From contig CM069432.1 in NCBI GenBank assembly GCA_035610365.1, positions 265,419,177-265,483,176 of the forward strand: a stretch of DNA of 64,000 nt, written 5' to 3'. Source of the DNA: Aquatica leii. Lineage: Eukaryota; Arthropoda; Insecta; Coleoptera; Lampyridae. The notes under the pieces were generated by a model, which was not told where the DNA came from, made no database searches, and was given only the letters and a program-made list of their open reading frames with translations. This document shows, one piece after another, positions 1 through 10,900 of this stretch (position 1 is its first letter; the number at the start of each line of letters is the position of its first letter). The position numbers were made by a program, and so were the translations under genes.

Positions 1-539
1 CCATCTCCAGCTTCAATATCTTGCGCTCTTGATAATTCTACCAACTATAAATTAAATATTAATAAGTGTGAGTTTCGAGCTACATGACGGTACCATTTTC
101 GCTGCCGGGTGTGTCACATTTATTTGTTTTAAGATTGTTGCCCCATCGTTAGTAATCGTAACTTCGCCATTTCCAGCTTGAATCTAAAACTCCAACATCA
201 GATATACTTAAAAACATTAGTTATTATTACCATCTTATCCATTCCTCGAGGCCCCAAACTAGTACGAATTGCATCGCTGACAGCTGAAATTTCAATCGTA
301 ATTAAACAAAAATTCCAAGAAAACTTATGAATTAATTTAGACAAATCTTCAAGTATATTCAAAAAATTCTTGTTTGCATTAAAAAAATTATCAAAAATTT
401 GTTTTTTTCAATAAAAATAAAATTGTTTACCTTTAGCGGCATTGATATTGCTCAATCGGATATCGGTAGGTTTACTTTTATCTTTATAAGCAACCCCACG
501 GATTTTATTCGAATCGCCCGATGCCGATGGTACCGTCAT
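1..539 (-). CDS. CCT4: T-complex protein 1 subunit delta (CCT4), 5' exons, partial
   Basis: CCT4 is one of eight paralogous subunits of the cytosolic chaperonin TRiC/CCT, which folds actin, tubulin and other proteins in an ATP-driven cycle. Four exons read on the minus strand: 539-431, 283-231, 183-94 and 44-1 (continuing off the window). Introns are 147, 47 and 49 nt, all GT-AG. Exon 1 opens with ATG at 539-537 and ends in INAAK. Exon 2 reads [18 protein letters not shown], exon 3 holds [15 protein letters not shown] and HPAAKM, and exon 4 holds [15 protein letters not shown]. The NDGATIL and GDG motifs belong to the nucleotide-binding equatorial domain. Splicing rejoins the family sequence with no gap, and the order of motifs separates CCT4 from other CCT subunits. 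About 98 residues are visible out of roughly 530-540 usual for the family. The gene is only visible as separated exons, so a simple ORF scan misses it. Confidence 0.93.
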
Positions 540-1559
540 TTTTCTGAATTGTTGGATTTGTATTTCAAATTCTTTTTCAAAATTCGGATGATTCCCGATA
601 AAGAAATTGAAATTACTGATTCAAAATCGTCAAATTCTAGAAGAAATTTGACAGTCGTTTTATTTACATTTACAGTGTTGTCAGATTTGAATATTACCTA
701 TAACATTACTTTTTAATTTGTTTATGATTACATAGATTTGGATTACGAACTAAAATTGTTATATAATAAAACGTTTTGTAGTTTTATAATAATCACGTTT
801 TGTTATACGACATCGTGTGTTATATTGTGTTATATTACCCAAATCTTACTTATGGATAATAGTAATATACAGGGCGGCGGTACCTTAAATGTCGTTTCCT
901 TAAAACTATTAAAAACAATCAAAACGTTGCGAATCATAGTTTTAAATAATTCTGAGATGAGTTTGACAAAACGTCTTCGTAGAAAAACAAATTGAACTAA
1001 ATACACCAAAAACGTAAATTAGAAACTCACTTGTACATTAAATGAATATACTATGCATATTTTAGGAAAGCAAGATTGCAAAACTGGGACGGTTTTCTTT
1101 ATCGTCTTCTTTAAAATCAACGGTTGAACGTCGGCTACAACACAACGGCACGAAAAGTGTACGTTTCCGATTCGAATAATCCCTGAAACAAAATTTTTCG
1201 CTCAAAGACATAGGCAAACGCTTCATTTCGGTTTCCGGGTTCACATACTCTTGGCATCTCTCTTTAAAATTTTCTTTAAAGTTTCCTCGCTGTCAGTTGA
1301 CTGCGAGCACTCGTAGCGAACGGTCGACCTAACGCACTACGAGTCGCGATGCTGATAGTGATGAAATAAACTTCTTAACAAATAGTTTAAGGCGTATAAT
1401 TTATTTAACGTACTTATTTACACTACTTAAACTTTACCGAAATCTATATACCTATATATACAAAAGAACTCTAATATTGTCTTTAACGTTGTTAACGGCG
1501 GAGAAGATGTTTGGTAGAGTACCGGGCTTATAATACCGGCGTGGTGTGTGGTAGAGTTG
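540..1559. other. Region upstream of CCT4, no recognised gene
   Basis: This should hold the CCT4 promoter and 5' UTR. A weak minus-strand open frame at 1062-1244 ends in a lysine/acidic tail with a KEN motif (DDKENRPSF), and a second frame over the same bases is open for about 40 codons from an ATG. Neither matches a family I recognise and no splice structure supports either. A further open frame at 738-995 (+) has low-complexity composition. I see no clear repeat here. Confidence 0.4.
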
Positions 1560-3560
1560 GAACCGTCGATGGGGATCGTTACGGTATCAGTCTCCCCTGC
1601 TTCGGAGACGGTTCCATCGGGCGTCGTCTCTTGGTCGTATTCGTCGTTTGGGCATTAGCGTCTGCTGCCTGTACGATCGGAAAGGTATCGGACCATTTGG
1701 GATCCAGAGGTTCTCGGACGGCTTGATGTTTTGGTTCCAACACCGTTTGTCTAACTTTAACTGGGTCTGCGAAGGTCCGTAGTTAGCGTACCTAGATTGG
1801 TGTTGGTTGCGATAAAGTTGTTTGACCCCGTTTGATCGGTTGACTACCTCCTCCCTTGTTGTTTCCAGTAACTCTCCCGGTTGTGAAAGTTCATACCCCA
1901 GCAGCGCTTCACTCGATGCAAATCTGGTTGCGGCGTTTTTTCGAGTCCGCAAATTGTATTATTGTATTGTTGGAAGGGTTTGTGCCCATTGTTTAGGGCC
2001 CTTCTCTCTAATGGGTTGACCTGAGAGTGGAATATTGATGTGGTCCAGTGGTAACTACCCCAGCGTCGTCCCAGAGTGCAAATGTGAAATGTGGTCCTTT
2101 ATCCGTGATAATTGCCTTTGGGCATCTAAACCGACTAAATACTTCGCTTTTAATCACCGGTGGCGTACTATACTTCGAACCATTGGACAAGCCTCCACTT
2201 ATCTACTGAACAGGTCTGTGATGACAGTAAGGTCGATAGAGATTATCTCCCAAAGCAGCGTCGGTTGCCTGGTGTTGCAGAGGACCTCGTTTGCAAGCGG
2301 CGCATGCCCAGCACGACTTGACGATGTTGCTTTTTATGTTGGTCCAAAAGTATCTGTTTGTGATCACTCTAGTTGTTTTCTCGGTGCCTGGGTCGCCCAA
2401 CGTAGAAGCGTCGTGATAAGCAAATAAGACTGTCGATTGAAGGGAGTTTGGAGCGATTAACGCGTAGTGGTTCTCAATTTTTTTGTAGAAAGCACCATCT
2501 TGCACGGTGTATTGTTGATGAAGCTCTATGTCATCGCTCGTTGAAAGATGCGTATGGCGTTGGTTCATATGATTGTTGAGCTTCTTTGACTCACGAAGTT
2601 AATTCGGCTACGTCGATGTGTATGGTAACGGGTGGTAGCAACCTGCGAACCTCGGATACCGGTTCTTCTCCTTATAGATGGTCTGGGAGCTCGTTGGTTT
2701 CATGGGGAAAATGCTCAATATCAAAAGAGTACTTTTGTAACATTAGGAACCATCTTGCTCTTTGCGTCGTTCATTTCTTGTAACCATAAATCAGCCTTGT
2801 AGCAACTGACGGTTTTCCAAATACGGACGGTATCTTTAAATGGCCCAGATAACAGCCTAACATTTTTGCTCGTTAATATGATACCGCTGTTCCGGTTTCG
2901 ATAAGTCGACGTAGGCGAGATTGCCGCTTCCTGGGCATGATTTGGGCATTCACGTAGAACTGGGCAGTGTCGATGGAGATGTCTCCCTAGGCGTGGTGGA
3001 GTATTGTGGTTTTCCCATTGATCTTCTTGGAGAATAGTATATTTTTCAATGTAACTTCGATGGTCGTGGCTGTTTTGACTAGCTCCATAAAGATTGATGG
3101 TTTTGTCAATGTCAGCGTTGGGTTCAGCATTTCGACAAACATTGGAATGTGTTCGCCAATGCTTAGACTTAACCGTCGTCCTATTTTCTGTTTTCTTTGA
3201 AGGAGTTCTAAGACAGTTTCCGTAGTTGTCTGCTTACGGCCGGAAAACTGAGCGGCTAGCTGCGAAGTTATTTGGAGTGCGTTATATTAGTAAGTCTTTG
3301 GCTTCGGTAAACGTTGATGCAAGTCAGCATAAGTTTTCCACCAGATGGCAATTTCTTTAGTGAGTGTCTGGTGAACAATTTTCAGCTCTTGAGCGTTGGT
3401 CATTGGATTCAAGTGAAAAAATCTTCAAGGGTCGCAATATAAATTGCCGGCTCTTCCATCAGATCGCCGCTGAAGGTAGGCAATTCTGCTCCCGGGCGTG
3501 AAGTTGTGAGTATGCAGAGAGCGGTCAAAACTTTGTCGATTGGATTTTCAAATTTTTGAA
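1560..3560 (-). pseudogene. Ty3/gypsy gag-pol remnant, block A
   Basis: Decayed LTR-retrotransposon coding sequence on the minus strand. Gag lies at about 3260-3560 (a segment containing LPTFSGDLMEEPA-like residues, matching the better preserved block B copy). The end of RNase H follows near 2640-2740 (YSFDIEHFPHETNELPDHL). The integrase zinc-binding region is at 2203-2568 (a histidine-poor relic ending CWACAACKRG), the integrase core at 2008-2190 (AIITDKGPHFTFALWD), and the Pol tail at 1587-1952. Several frameshifts and stops separate the pieces, and protease plus most of reverse transcriptase are missing, so it cannot encode working proteins. It shares its sequence with the copy at 4344-5560. 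Confidence 0.8.
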
Positions 3561-3655
3561 ACGGTTATTGTTCTTGTTGTGTGTTACTATATATTTCCAG
3601 ATTCAGACCATAATTTGGAGCGATGCGTGGACTGGTACGATTTGCTTCCGAATGG

Positions 3656-3676
3656 GCCCCACGTTCTAGGGCGCCA
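3656..3676 (-). other. Primer-binding-site relic (tRNA-Lys type)
   Basis: On the minus strand this begins TGGCGCCC and ends AACGTGGGGC with three extra bases (TAG) between. The flanks match the 3' end of insect tRNA-Lys as used for priming by many Ty3/gypsy elements. It sits two bases from a TGTTACC start of an LTR-like sequence at 3679, at the 5' side of the gag remnant, exactly where a primer-binding site belongs. The matching copy is at about 5640-5656. Confidence 0.6.
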
Positions 3677-3678
3677 AA

Positions 3679-3856
3679 TGTTACCGTTGACTTTGGTGAA
3701 GGGCAGGCAGTGGACACTACGAGTGGTGCTCCTTCCACACCAAGATCACCAAGAAGAAGCACGTTCTCATCAAAGAGTTCCTCGCCAACATCCCCATGGT
3801 CATCGCAACCAGTAACGGCTGTATGACCAAAAAGAAAACCAAACTAATTTCTCGTT
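3679..3856 (-). repeat. LTR fragment of block A gypsy element
   Basis: Starts TGTTACCGTTGAC directly beside the primer-binding site. The same sequence with small indels stands at 5659-5770 in block B. It passes without a clear boundary into LINE endonuclease sequence in both copies, so the LTR is truncated and the joint was made before the block was duplicated. Confidence 0.5.
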
Positions 3857-4343
3857 GCGATCTGAAGCGCCAACGGTCTCCTTAACAAGAAACTTGAATT
3901 TTGAGAATTTCTCCATCGCCGCAATATGGACGTCATCCTAGCTTCCGAAAGCCATCTTCAAAACTGCGACAATTTCAATATCCGAAACTACATCAGATAC
4001 AACACTAATCAAAACACAGACGAGGTTTTCAACGCTCGGACACATACTCGTCAACGGTCTCCTTAACAAGAAACTTGAATTTTGCGAATTTCTCCATCGC
4101 CTCAATATGGACGTCACCCTAGCTTCCGAAAGCCATCTTCAGAACTGCGACAATTTCAATATTCGAAACTACATCAGATACAACACCAATCAAAACACAG
4201 ACGCGGTTTTCAACGCTCGGACACCTACTATTCTCACATGATGAAGGACGAAGTATCCAGACTGGCACAGCAGGAAATTCAACTGCAATGGTCGAATCCT
4301 ACAAGACCTCGATAGCATCCGAAATTTCGTTATAAACAGATCC
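3857..4343 (+). pseudogene. Jockey-type LINE endonuclease fragment with internal duplication
   Basis: Plus-strand non-LTR retrotransposon ORF2, N-terminal endonuclease part. Translation shows SANGLLNKKLEF and NMDVTLASESHLQNC, the start of an AP-endonuclease domain with its NGL and SE-H residues. The segment is present twice in tandem (3871-4051 and 4052-4232, period 181 bp) with only scattered substitutions. A downstream piece (VSRLAQQEIQLQW) follows after a deletion. The fragment stops abruptly at about 4343, where integrase sequence of the second gypsy copy begins. Confidence 0.75.
3871..4232. repeat. 181-bp tandem duplication inside the LINE endonuclease
   Basis: Two adjacent units begin with CAACGGTCTCCTTAACAAG at 3871 and 4052. 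They are nearly identical through the whole endonuclease N-terminus. The corresponding segment in block B (from about 5790) is single, so the duplication arose in block A after the two blocks separated, or was lost in B. Confidence 0.85.
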
Positions 4344-5560
4344 TACCCCAGTAGCGCTCCATCAATGCAAATCTGGTTGCGGCGTTTTTGCGAGTCCGCA
4401 ATTGTAGAGTATTCTTAAAAGAACCCGTGCCTATTGTTTAGGGTACCTTCCCTCGAGGCGAATTCCTTTTTTTATTTCTTGATACTTCCTCTCTACTGGG
4501 TTGACCTGAAGGTGGAATATTGGTGTGGTCCAGTGGTAATAACCCCAGCGTCGAAGAAAGCCGTCCCATAGTGCAGACGTGAAATGTGGTCTATTCTCCC
4601 TAATAATTACATTTGGGTATTCAAACAGACTAAATACTACTTCGCTTTCTAGCGTTTTAATCGCCGGTGGCATAGTAGTTCGAACCATTGGATAAGCCTC
4701 CACTCATCTTACTGAACAGGTCCGTGATGACCAAGATCCACAAAGATTATTTTCCAAGGCAGCGTCGGTTGCCTGTGTCGTACTGTTGCCTGGTGTTGCA
4801 GCAGACCTCGTTTGCAGGCGGTGCATGCCCAACACGACATGACGTATCTCTCGATGTTGTTCTTTATGTTGGTCCAAAAGTATCTGTGGGTGATCACTCT
4901 AGTTGTTTCCTCGGTGCCTCGGTGACCCACCGTAGAAGCGTCGTGGTAAGCAAATAAAACTATCAATTGAAGAGAGCTTGGGGCCATTAACGCATAGTGG
5001 TTCTCAATTTTTTGTAGAAAGCACCATCTTGCACGGTGTATTGTTGAAGAAGCTCTATGTCATCGCCGTCGATTGGCCGTGATTTTACTCGTTCAAAGAT
5101 GCGCAAATGCGTCGATTCGTATGGTTGTTGAGTTTCTTTGATGGTAATGGGAGGTAGCAACCTGATAACCTCGGATACTGCTTCTTCTTCTTTAACCGAT
5201 TGGTTGAAGGTTGTGCGGGATAGACGATCTGTTATATTTCTCCAGCAGTAGATCTTCGGTAAACGTTGATGCAAAGTCAGCATAAGTTTTCCACCAGATG
5301 GCAGTCTGTTTAGTGAGTGTCTGGTAAACTATTTTCAGCTGTTGTGCGTTGGTCATTGGATTCAAGTGAAAAAAATCTTCAAGGGTCGCAATTGACATTG
5401 CCGGACCTCCCATCAGATCGTCGCTGAAGGGAGGCAATTCTGCTCCCGGGCGTGAAGTTATGAGCGTGCGGAGATCAGCCAAAACTTTGTCGATTGGATT
5501 TTGTTGGGTGTTACTGGATATTTCAGGATCCAAACCTTTATTTGGAAAAATGGTTCTTGT
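4344..5560 (-). pseudogene. Ty3/gypsy gag-integrase remnant, block B
   Basis: Second copy of the same gypsy family, minus strand. Gag is at 5192-5560 (LEDFFHLNPMTNAQQLK, WWKTYADFAS). A fused linker follows (DDIELLQQYTVQDGAFYKK), then the integrase zinc-binding region at 4709-4987 (FAYHDASTVGHRGTEETTR, CWACTACKRG) and the catalytic core at 4431-4703 (ENRPHFTSALWDGFLRRWGYYHW, then NPVERKYQEIKKG with the catalytic glutamate). Gag is joined almost directly to the RNase H/integrase linker, so protease, reverse transcriptase and RNase H are deleted. It is closer to an open frame than block A but still frameshifted. It begins at 4344 with the bases found at 1895 in block A. Confidence 0.8.
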
Positions 5561-5639
5561 CTGTTTTTACTGCTAGCGGGGACGAGACTTCTTGTTGTCG
5601 GCATTTTGCGGGCGTGGGCTGGTGCCTCCGAATAAGCCC

Positions 5640-5770
5640 CAGGTTCTAGGGCGCCAATTGTTACCGTTGACCTTATTGAAAGGTAGGCAGTGGACACTAT
5701 GAGTGGTGGTCCGTCCACACCAAGAAAGAGCACGTTCTCATCAGAGAAAAGAAAACCAAACTCATTTCTC
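5640..5770 (-). repeat. Primer-binding site and LTR fragment, block B
   Basis: On the minus strand an LTR end (…GGTAACA) is followed by TTGGCGCCCTAGAACCTGGG, the same decayed tRNA-Lys primer site as in block A. The LTR piece starting at 5659 is shorter than in A because of internal deletions. Confidence 0.5.
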
Positions 5771-7462
5771 GTTGCGATTTGAAGCGCCAACGATCTCCTT
5801 AACAAGAAACTTGAACTCCAAGAATTTCTCCATCGGCGCAATATGGACGTCGTCCTAGCTTCCAAAAGTAATCTTCAGAACTGCGACAACCTCAATATCC
5901 GGAACTACATCTGATACAACACCAATCAAAACACAGACGTGCTTTTGAACACTCAGACACCTACTATTCTCACAGGATGAAGGACGAAGTATCCAGACTG
6001 GCACAGCAGGAAATTCAACCGCAATGGTCGAATCCTACAAGACCTTGATAGCATCCGAAATTTCGTCATAAACAGACCCTACAAACCCACAATCCATACA
6101 CACAATGGACTTCCCGACGTCATCGACATAGCCATTTTTAACATCATCAGGCCACTTCACGATCTAACTACCCTTTTTAACCTCAGTTCCGACTACGAGC
6201 ACGTGCTTCTACAACTAGGTGATCAAGCAGAAAATCTTCAGTTTGAAAAGAACATCACCCTGTGGCCATCTTTTCAAGCCAGGTCACAGATTCATCGCAC
6301 AACTTCCGGTCATAGATAACATCCTTCAACTACGAACCGCGGTTGACAGTTTCTCAGACCTCGTCAAAATATGCATCGCAAAAACCACCAAAACCAAGTC
6401 GGATCCGCTTCAACTCCCATTTCACATCCTGGACCAGATTACCCAGAAAAACCGTCTAAAACGCAGATGACTATGTACCCGTCACCCAGACTCAAACCGC
6501 CAGCCAAACTCCAACATCAAAATCTTCTGCTCAACGACAAACTTCAGTTCTTAAATGCACAAGACCACAGCGTCTGGCAAATGATAAACATCCTCAAGAA
6601 CAGGAACAAGCTTCCCATTCACGCTATTCACGGTCCCCGAGATCTATACTGATCTAGATAAAGCCGAAGCTTTCGTCGACATGATCGAACTCCAATTTAG
6701 AGCAAACCATTCAGACGACTAAGACTTCCGTCGCGCAAACGCCATCCACCACAAGGTCAGAAGCATCCTGAGGTCCACCACAAACAACACCATCAGGTAC
6801 GCTTCTCTCAAGAAAATCGAAGCGAAGATCAAAAACGGTGCCGCTTTGCTCGACAAGGTCTGGCATCGCGGGTAACTTTACAAGATGTTTCATCTAGCCA
6901 TCAACACCACCATGGTTTAGCTCATTGGGTCCTTCCTCAATCGACACTCGTTTGCGAAAAAACTTCTCACTGCCAAGTCCAGTCCACGTCACATAGAAAC
7001 CGGCTTCTTAAAGGATCTGTACAATCGCTACTTCTATACATCTTCATGGCAGATGTCCCAAAAATCGGCGGATTCACCTTCTCCGCCTACGACAAGCAAG
7101 TAAGGTTTTACGCTGCTAAAACCCACATCACCAGGATCCAGAGCTTCCAAATCCTCAGAATGACCGGATTAATCAAGAACTAAACATCCCGAAGATTGCA
7201 GAATTTGGCTGTCAATCTGCACTTGTACCCCATGCAAACCTTGCGGCCCATTCCAACCCCCCTCGTCCGGCATCGATATGCTTAAGCACAAACGGTTGAA
7301 GTATGTCTTCTAGATTAAGCATTAGAATGAAATTTTCATCCTAGCGGATAAAGCTCGAAACCGAAGAACTTGGAGGTGGAAAAACGATCCAACGAAGCTA
7401 TTTAAGCAAACTGAATTGTATTAGTGAAGTAGCAAATAAACACGTATGAAATCTGAATCCTC
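5771..7462 (+). pseudogene. Jockey-type LINE ORF2 remnant
   Basis: Plus-strand non-LTR retrotransposon. Endonuclease start at 5790-5950 (NMDVVLASKSNLQNC), rest of endonuclease near 6080-6190 (THNGLPDVIDIAIFNII, DYEHVLLQL), linker at 6560-6760 (SVWQMINILKNRNKLPIHAIHGP, FVDMIELQFRANHS), and reverse transcriptase pieces at 6840-7120 (LDKVWHRG, LIGSFLNRHSFAKK, ADVPKIGGFTFSAYD). The 3' UTR and tail run to about 7462 and match the tail of the minus-strand copy at 56772-58250. Many stops and frameshifts, and part of RT is deleted. Confidence 0.8.
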
Positions 7463-7928
7463 GCGGTATTTGTTCACAATCGGTGTCGTCATATTTAGCT
7501 TTAGGTAGAGTTAACCTTCTGCTTAGGACTGCAATCCCGACTCTAAGGAGATTCAACCCGTCGCGTCGTCTACTAGCGGTCCTACGGGTCTGGCGCCCTA
7601 TTTGTGTGGATCGACCCCTATCATAGACATGGGCTCGTCATGTGTGCCTCCGGACACGATTGTGGAATATCGACGTTGTTTGTATGCGGGTAAAGACAGA
7701 GCATTGTGGTGTGGGGACTGCCACAGTTTGCACAGGTGTGATAGGGATATGAGGAGATAGATTTAGATTGGGAGTTTACACAGAGTTAACGGTGGAAACA
7801 TATTGATCGGAACGTCGTTCGGGTTCGGGTTGCTTCGGATCTTTGTTAGTTTCAACTATTTGCTACAAGATAGCTCTTAAGTTCTGAATAAGAAGCAAAA
7901 ATAAATTTTATTTAAGTCACTATAACAA
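7463..7928. other. Unannotated stretch between LINE and NitFhit 3' end
   Basis: GC-richer than its surroundings between about 7520 and 7760, with no open frame or motif I can name. It should hold the NitFhit 3' UTR at its right edge. The GC-rich part may be another decayed element. Confidence 0.3.
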
Positions 7929-10900
7929 TCATAAGTTTTTACGAAGTAATTCCGCTTCCTTGCTCATCTCTTCCAAGCTTCTTATAGGATCGTTGTCCCT
8001 TTTGTCGTGATTTGCCAGTTCGTGATAAACGTTGTCGTTTTTTGGAAAATCACCTGCTTTCCTAGGTAAAATATGGCAGTGGACATGCTAAAAATAAAAT
8101 TAAGTGCCCACTCAATTCAATTTAATCAAAACTAACAGCAATAGTTTGTCCTGCATCTGGTCCATCTTGCACACAAATCGTAGAAGAATTCGACCCGTAT
8201 ACTTTTTCGACGACCTTCTGAATTTTGATAACAGTTTGGAAAAAATCATTCGCCTCAATAGTGGATAAATCCTCAAGGCGTTTAGCAGGTCTAGTTGACG
8301 CTACTAACACATCTGTGATATAAATATTAAAGAAATATATAATTTTCGAATTTGCCACAAATTAAAAAAAGGATACGACCTGGCACAACGCATCGAATGT
8401 TAGTGAAGGCGTAAGAATACGCTGTTGCGTAAAAAACAGTACTTTTTGGTATTACTTTATCACTGAACATATAATCCTTCGACAAATTTGTTGAAGGAAC
8501 TTTCGTTGCTGTAAGTTGGTACAAGTCGTTCCTTCTGTGATTAAAAACGGGTATTTTCTCTTGAACATTTTTAGACATGTTTTTGTCTATCGTAACCAAT
8601 ATTACTTCTTCGTTTGTTGGAATATTTGGCGAGTACTTGATACCTTCTCCTACAACTTCACCCCATGGATCTATTACCTAAAATTTATCTTAGATAATTG
8701 TTACAGCAATTTCACTTATTCTTATATAGTAAACACCCATGTATACAATTGAGTTTAATCGTGTGTTGAGAGGAGCAATCAGAATAATATTTTATAGAGC
8801 AAAAGTATTAAACAACCCCTTACTGGCTATAACAAAAGTGCTGAATAAGAAACTGTAGAGATCGAAAGATTACCTGAAAGTAAAACCAAGAAATTCACTA
8901 GGACTGGAAAAGAAATCGAACTTTTTCGAGTTCGGATGCACCTGGACATCAGACACCGAGAACAGATTGGTAAACTGACTTTCTCAAAAGAAAATCCTAT
9001 AGATTCTTCAGTCTTATATGTTTTGTATAGTGAGATCGAGATTATTCTCAAACCACGTGACCCTCTAGTATAGGTAACGCAGTAAATATCCATCAGAAAC
9101 GTAAACAAACAGGTCACGTGGCTTGCGAAGAATCTCAATCACCCGTTACTAAGGATAATACACAAAGTAGCTAGCTAGCTTGAAACTTTTTCGTAGACAG
9201 ACTGCTAATGAAGTTCATTACATTTTAACTAAAAAAGATCGCGAATAAGAAAGCACACCTTATCTGGCTCAAAAGACAGCGACATAAGGAGCTAAGATGT
9301 AAAAAAAATTCAACTGGTGGGTTTTCAAAACAAAAATGTACTACATCCTTCAAGAAGACGAATTGGACAGTTTTAAAAATGCAGGATATTATTTAGAATA
9401 GTGTCTGTATAAGTCACAAATAACGCGAGAACGCACAAAGTAATAGATTAATAAAAAAGGACCCAACGACAGCAAATATTAAAGCGTTCCCGAAATTTAG
9501 AACATTCAAGACGGTTGTCAAATGAGATGGAATGTTCCAGTTTCAGATAAGGAGTAAATATAAAAAATGAACCACAAAAATTGAGTTTAGTTTTAAAATC
9601 TTAAGTGCAACGTAAGTGCTAAACGAAGCACGTGCGAGTTTAAATAAATACGTCAAGTGACTAATAATTTTATCCACGGCCGGTATACGGTTACAGTGAT
9701 AAATGAATTAATATGAGTGTTGTTTCTATTAAACTGTTAGTTTATTTAGCTTGTATTGTGTTTTTAGTAAGGTTTATAATAATCAAAAATCGTGTAAATA
9801 TTTCTCTAGTCTGGCTATTCAAATGGTAGAGGGCTCCGAAACAGCAAAACACAGCAGACTCTACGGTTGCTTAAGACTTTGCATGACGCCTTAACCCATG
9901 CCTTAGAGTTTGAAGTAGCGAAACAAGCGTCGGATCGATTCATAGGCTCCGCTGTGCTGAAGAAGTACCCGCGCAGACACAAGCAAACATCGAGGAAACA
10001 GCTCATGTGTTCCGTGAACAAGTAGCTTGTGGAAGAGAAGTAACGAGCTGGAAGTTCCGGGAAGTTGGCCACGTACGACTAAGCCCAAATAAAGACCAGA
10101 AGACCACCCGAAAAACTAGAACTGGTCGACCAAATGGGGCAAAAGTCGACCTCAACAAGCCATGCCCCTAGAGATTACCATTCAAATGCCATCGCCTATG
10201 GAGCAATTGCACAGCATTTATCTCGATGGCAAAATCAATTCGGTTACTGGCTGACACGGGAGCGACAAAGACCATAATTCCTCCTGGCGTGTTATGAGTA
10301 AATGAAAAGACATCACCGGCAATGGTACGATTTTGAACACCGACTGGCGGAAAAATAAAAAGTAAAAGTAATAATTGGTTTGGGAAATAGAGTACTCCGA
10401 CATCAAGTACTGGTAGCCGACATTTCGGAAGAAATCTCTATTATAGACGTTATAAAGAAGTATGGGTTCCATTTAGATATGAAGAACAATGTCCTTAAAA
10501 TTGACGGTGAAGAATTTAGTTTTTACTCACTAGAGAAGGTCACCATGTGGGTTTTATTTAGTGAAGACGAGGCTCTGCCTGAAGGGATTGAAAGGGTGGT
10601 GATGGCACACCTGGATGGAAACAATGGATGGATGGATTGAAAAACAGGATTTCAATAAGGATCTTGAATGCCAATTCAGAAAGAAAATAACGTAGTAGGC
10701 TAATGTAAACTACATTGCCAAAGAAATGCCCACAACAGTTATTAAACATTCTTACCTCCAAGTGCCAAAACCTTAGCAAAGAGCAGTTGGCTAAAGTTAA
10801 TTCATTGATCCAGCTGTATCAAGATGTGTTTGCGCTGGAGAGTGATTCCAAAGAAAAAACTCAAGTAATGAAGCACAAAATACTGGAGATCTTCGGCCGA

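Larger units (their letters stand above)
1895..6075. repeat. Tandem duplication of a chimeric gypsy-LINE block
   Basis: Unit A (1895-4343) and unit B (4344 to about 6075) carry the same order: integrase part, gag, primer site, LTR piece, LINE endonuclease. The LINE sequence of unit A ends within the word TCCTACCCC at about 4343, and unit B starts there with the integrase bases found at 1895. LINE sequence continues past 6075 only in unit B. Confidence 0.7.

Noticed and set aside
1062-1244. Small minus-strand protein with a KEN motif
   Set aside because: Two overlapping frames are equally open, no homology is recognised, and a three-residue motif in a 60-codon frame can arise by chance.
8827-9138. 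103-codon minus-strand frame in the NitFhit intron
   Set aside because: No family motif, no splice context linking it to NitFhit, and composition like the surrounding intron.
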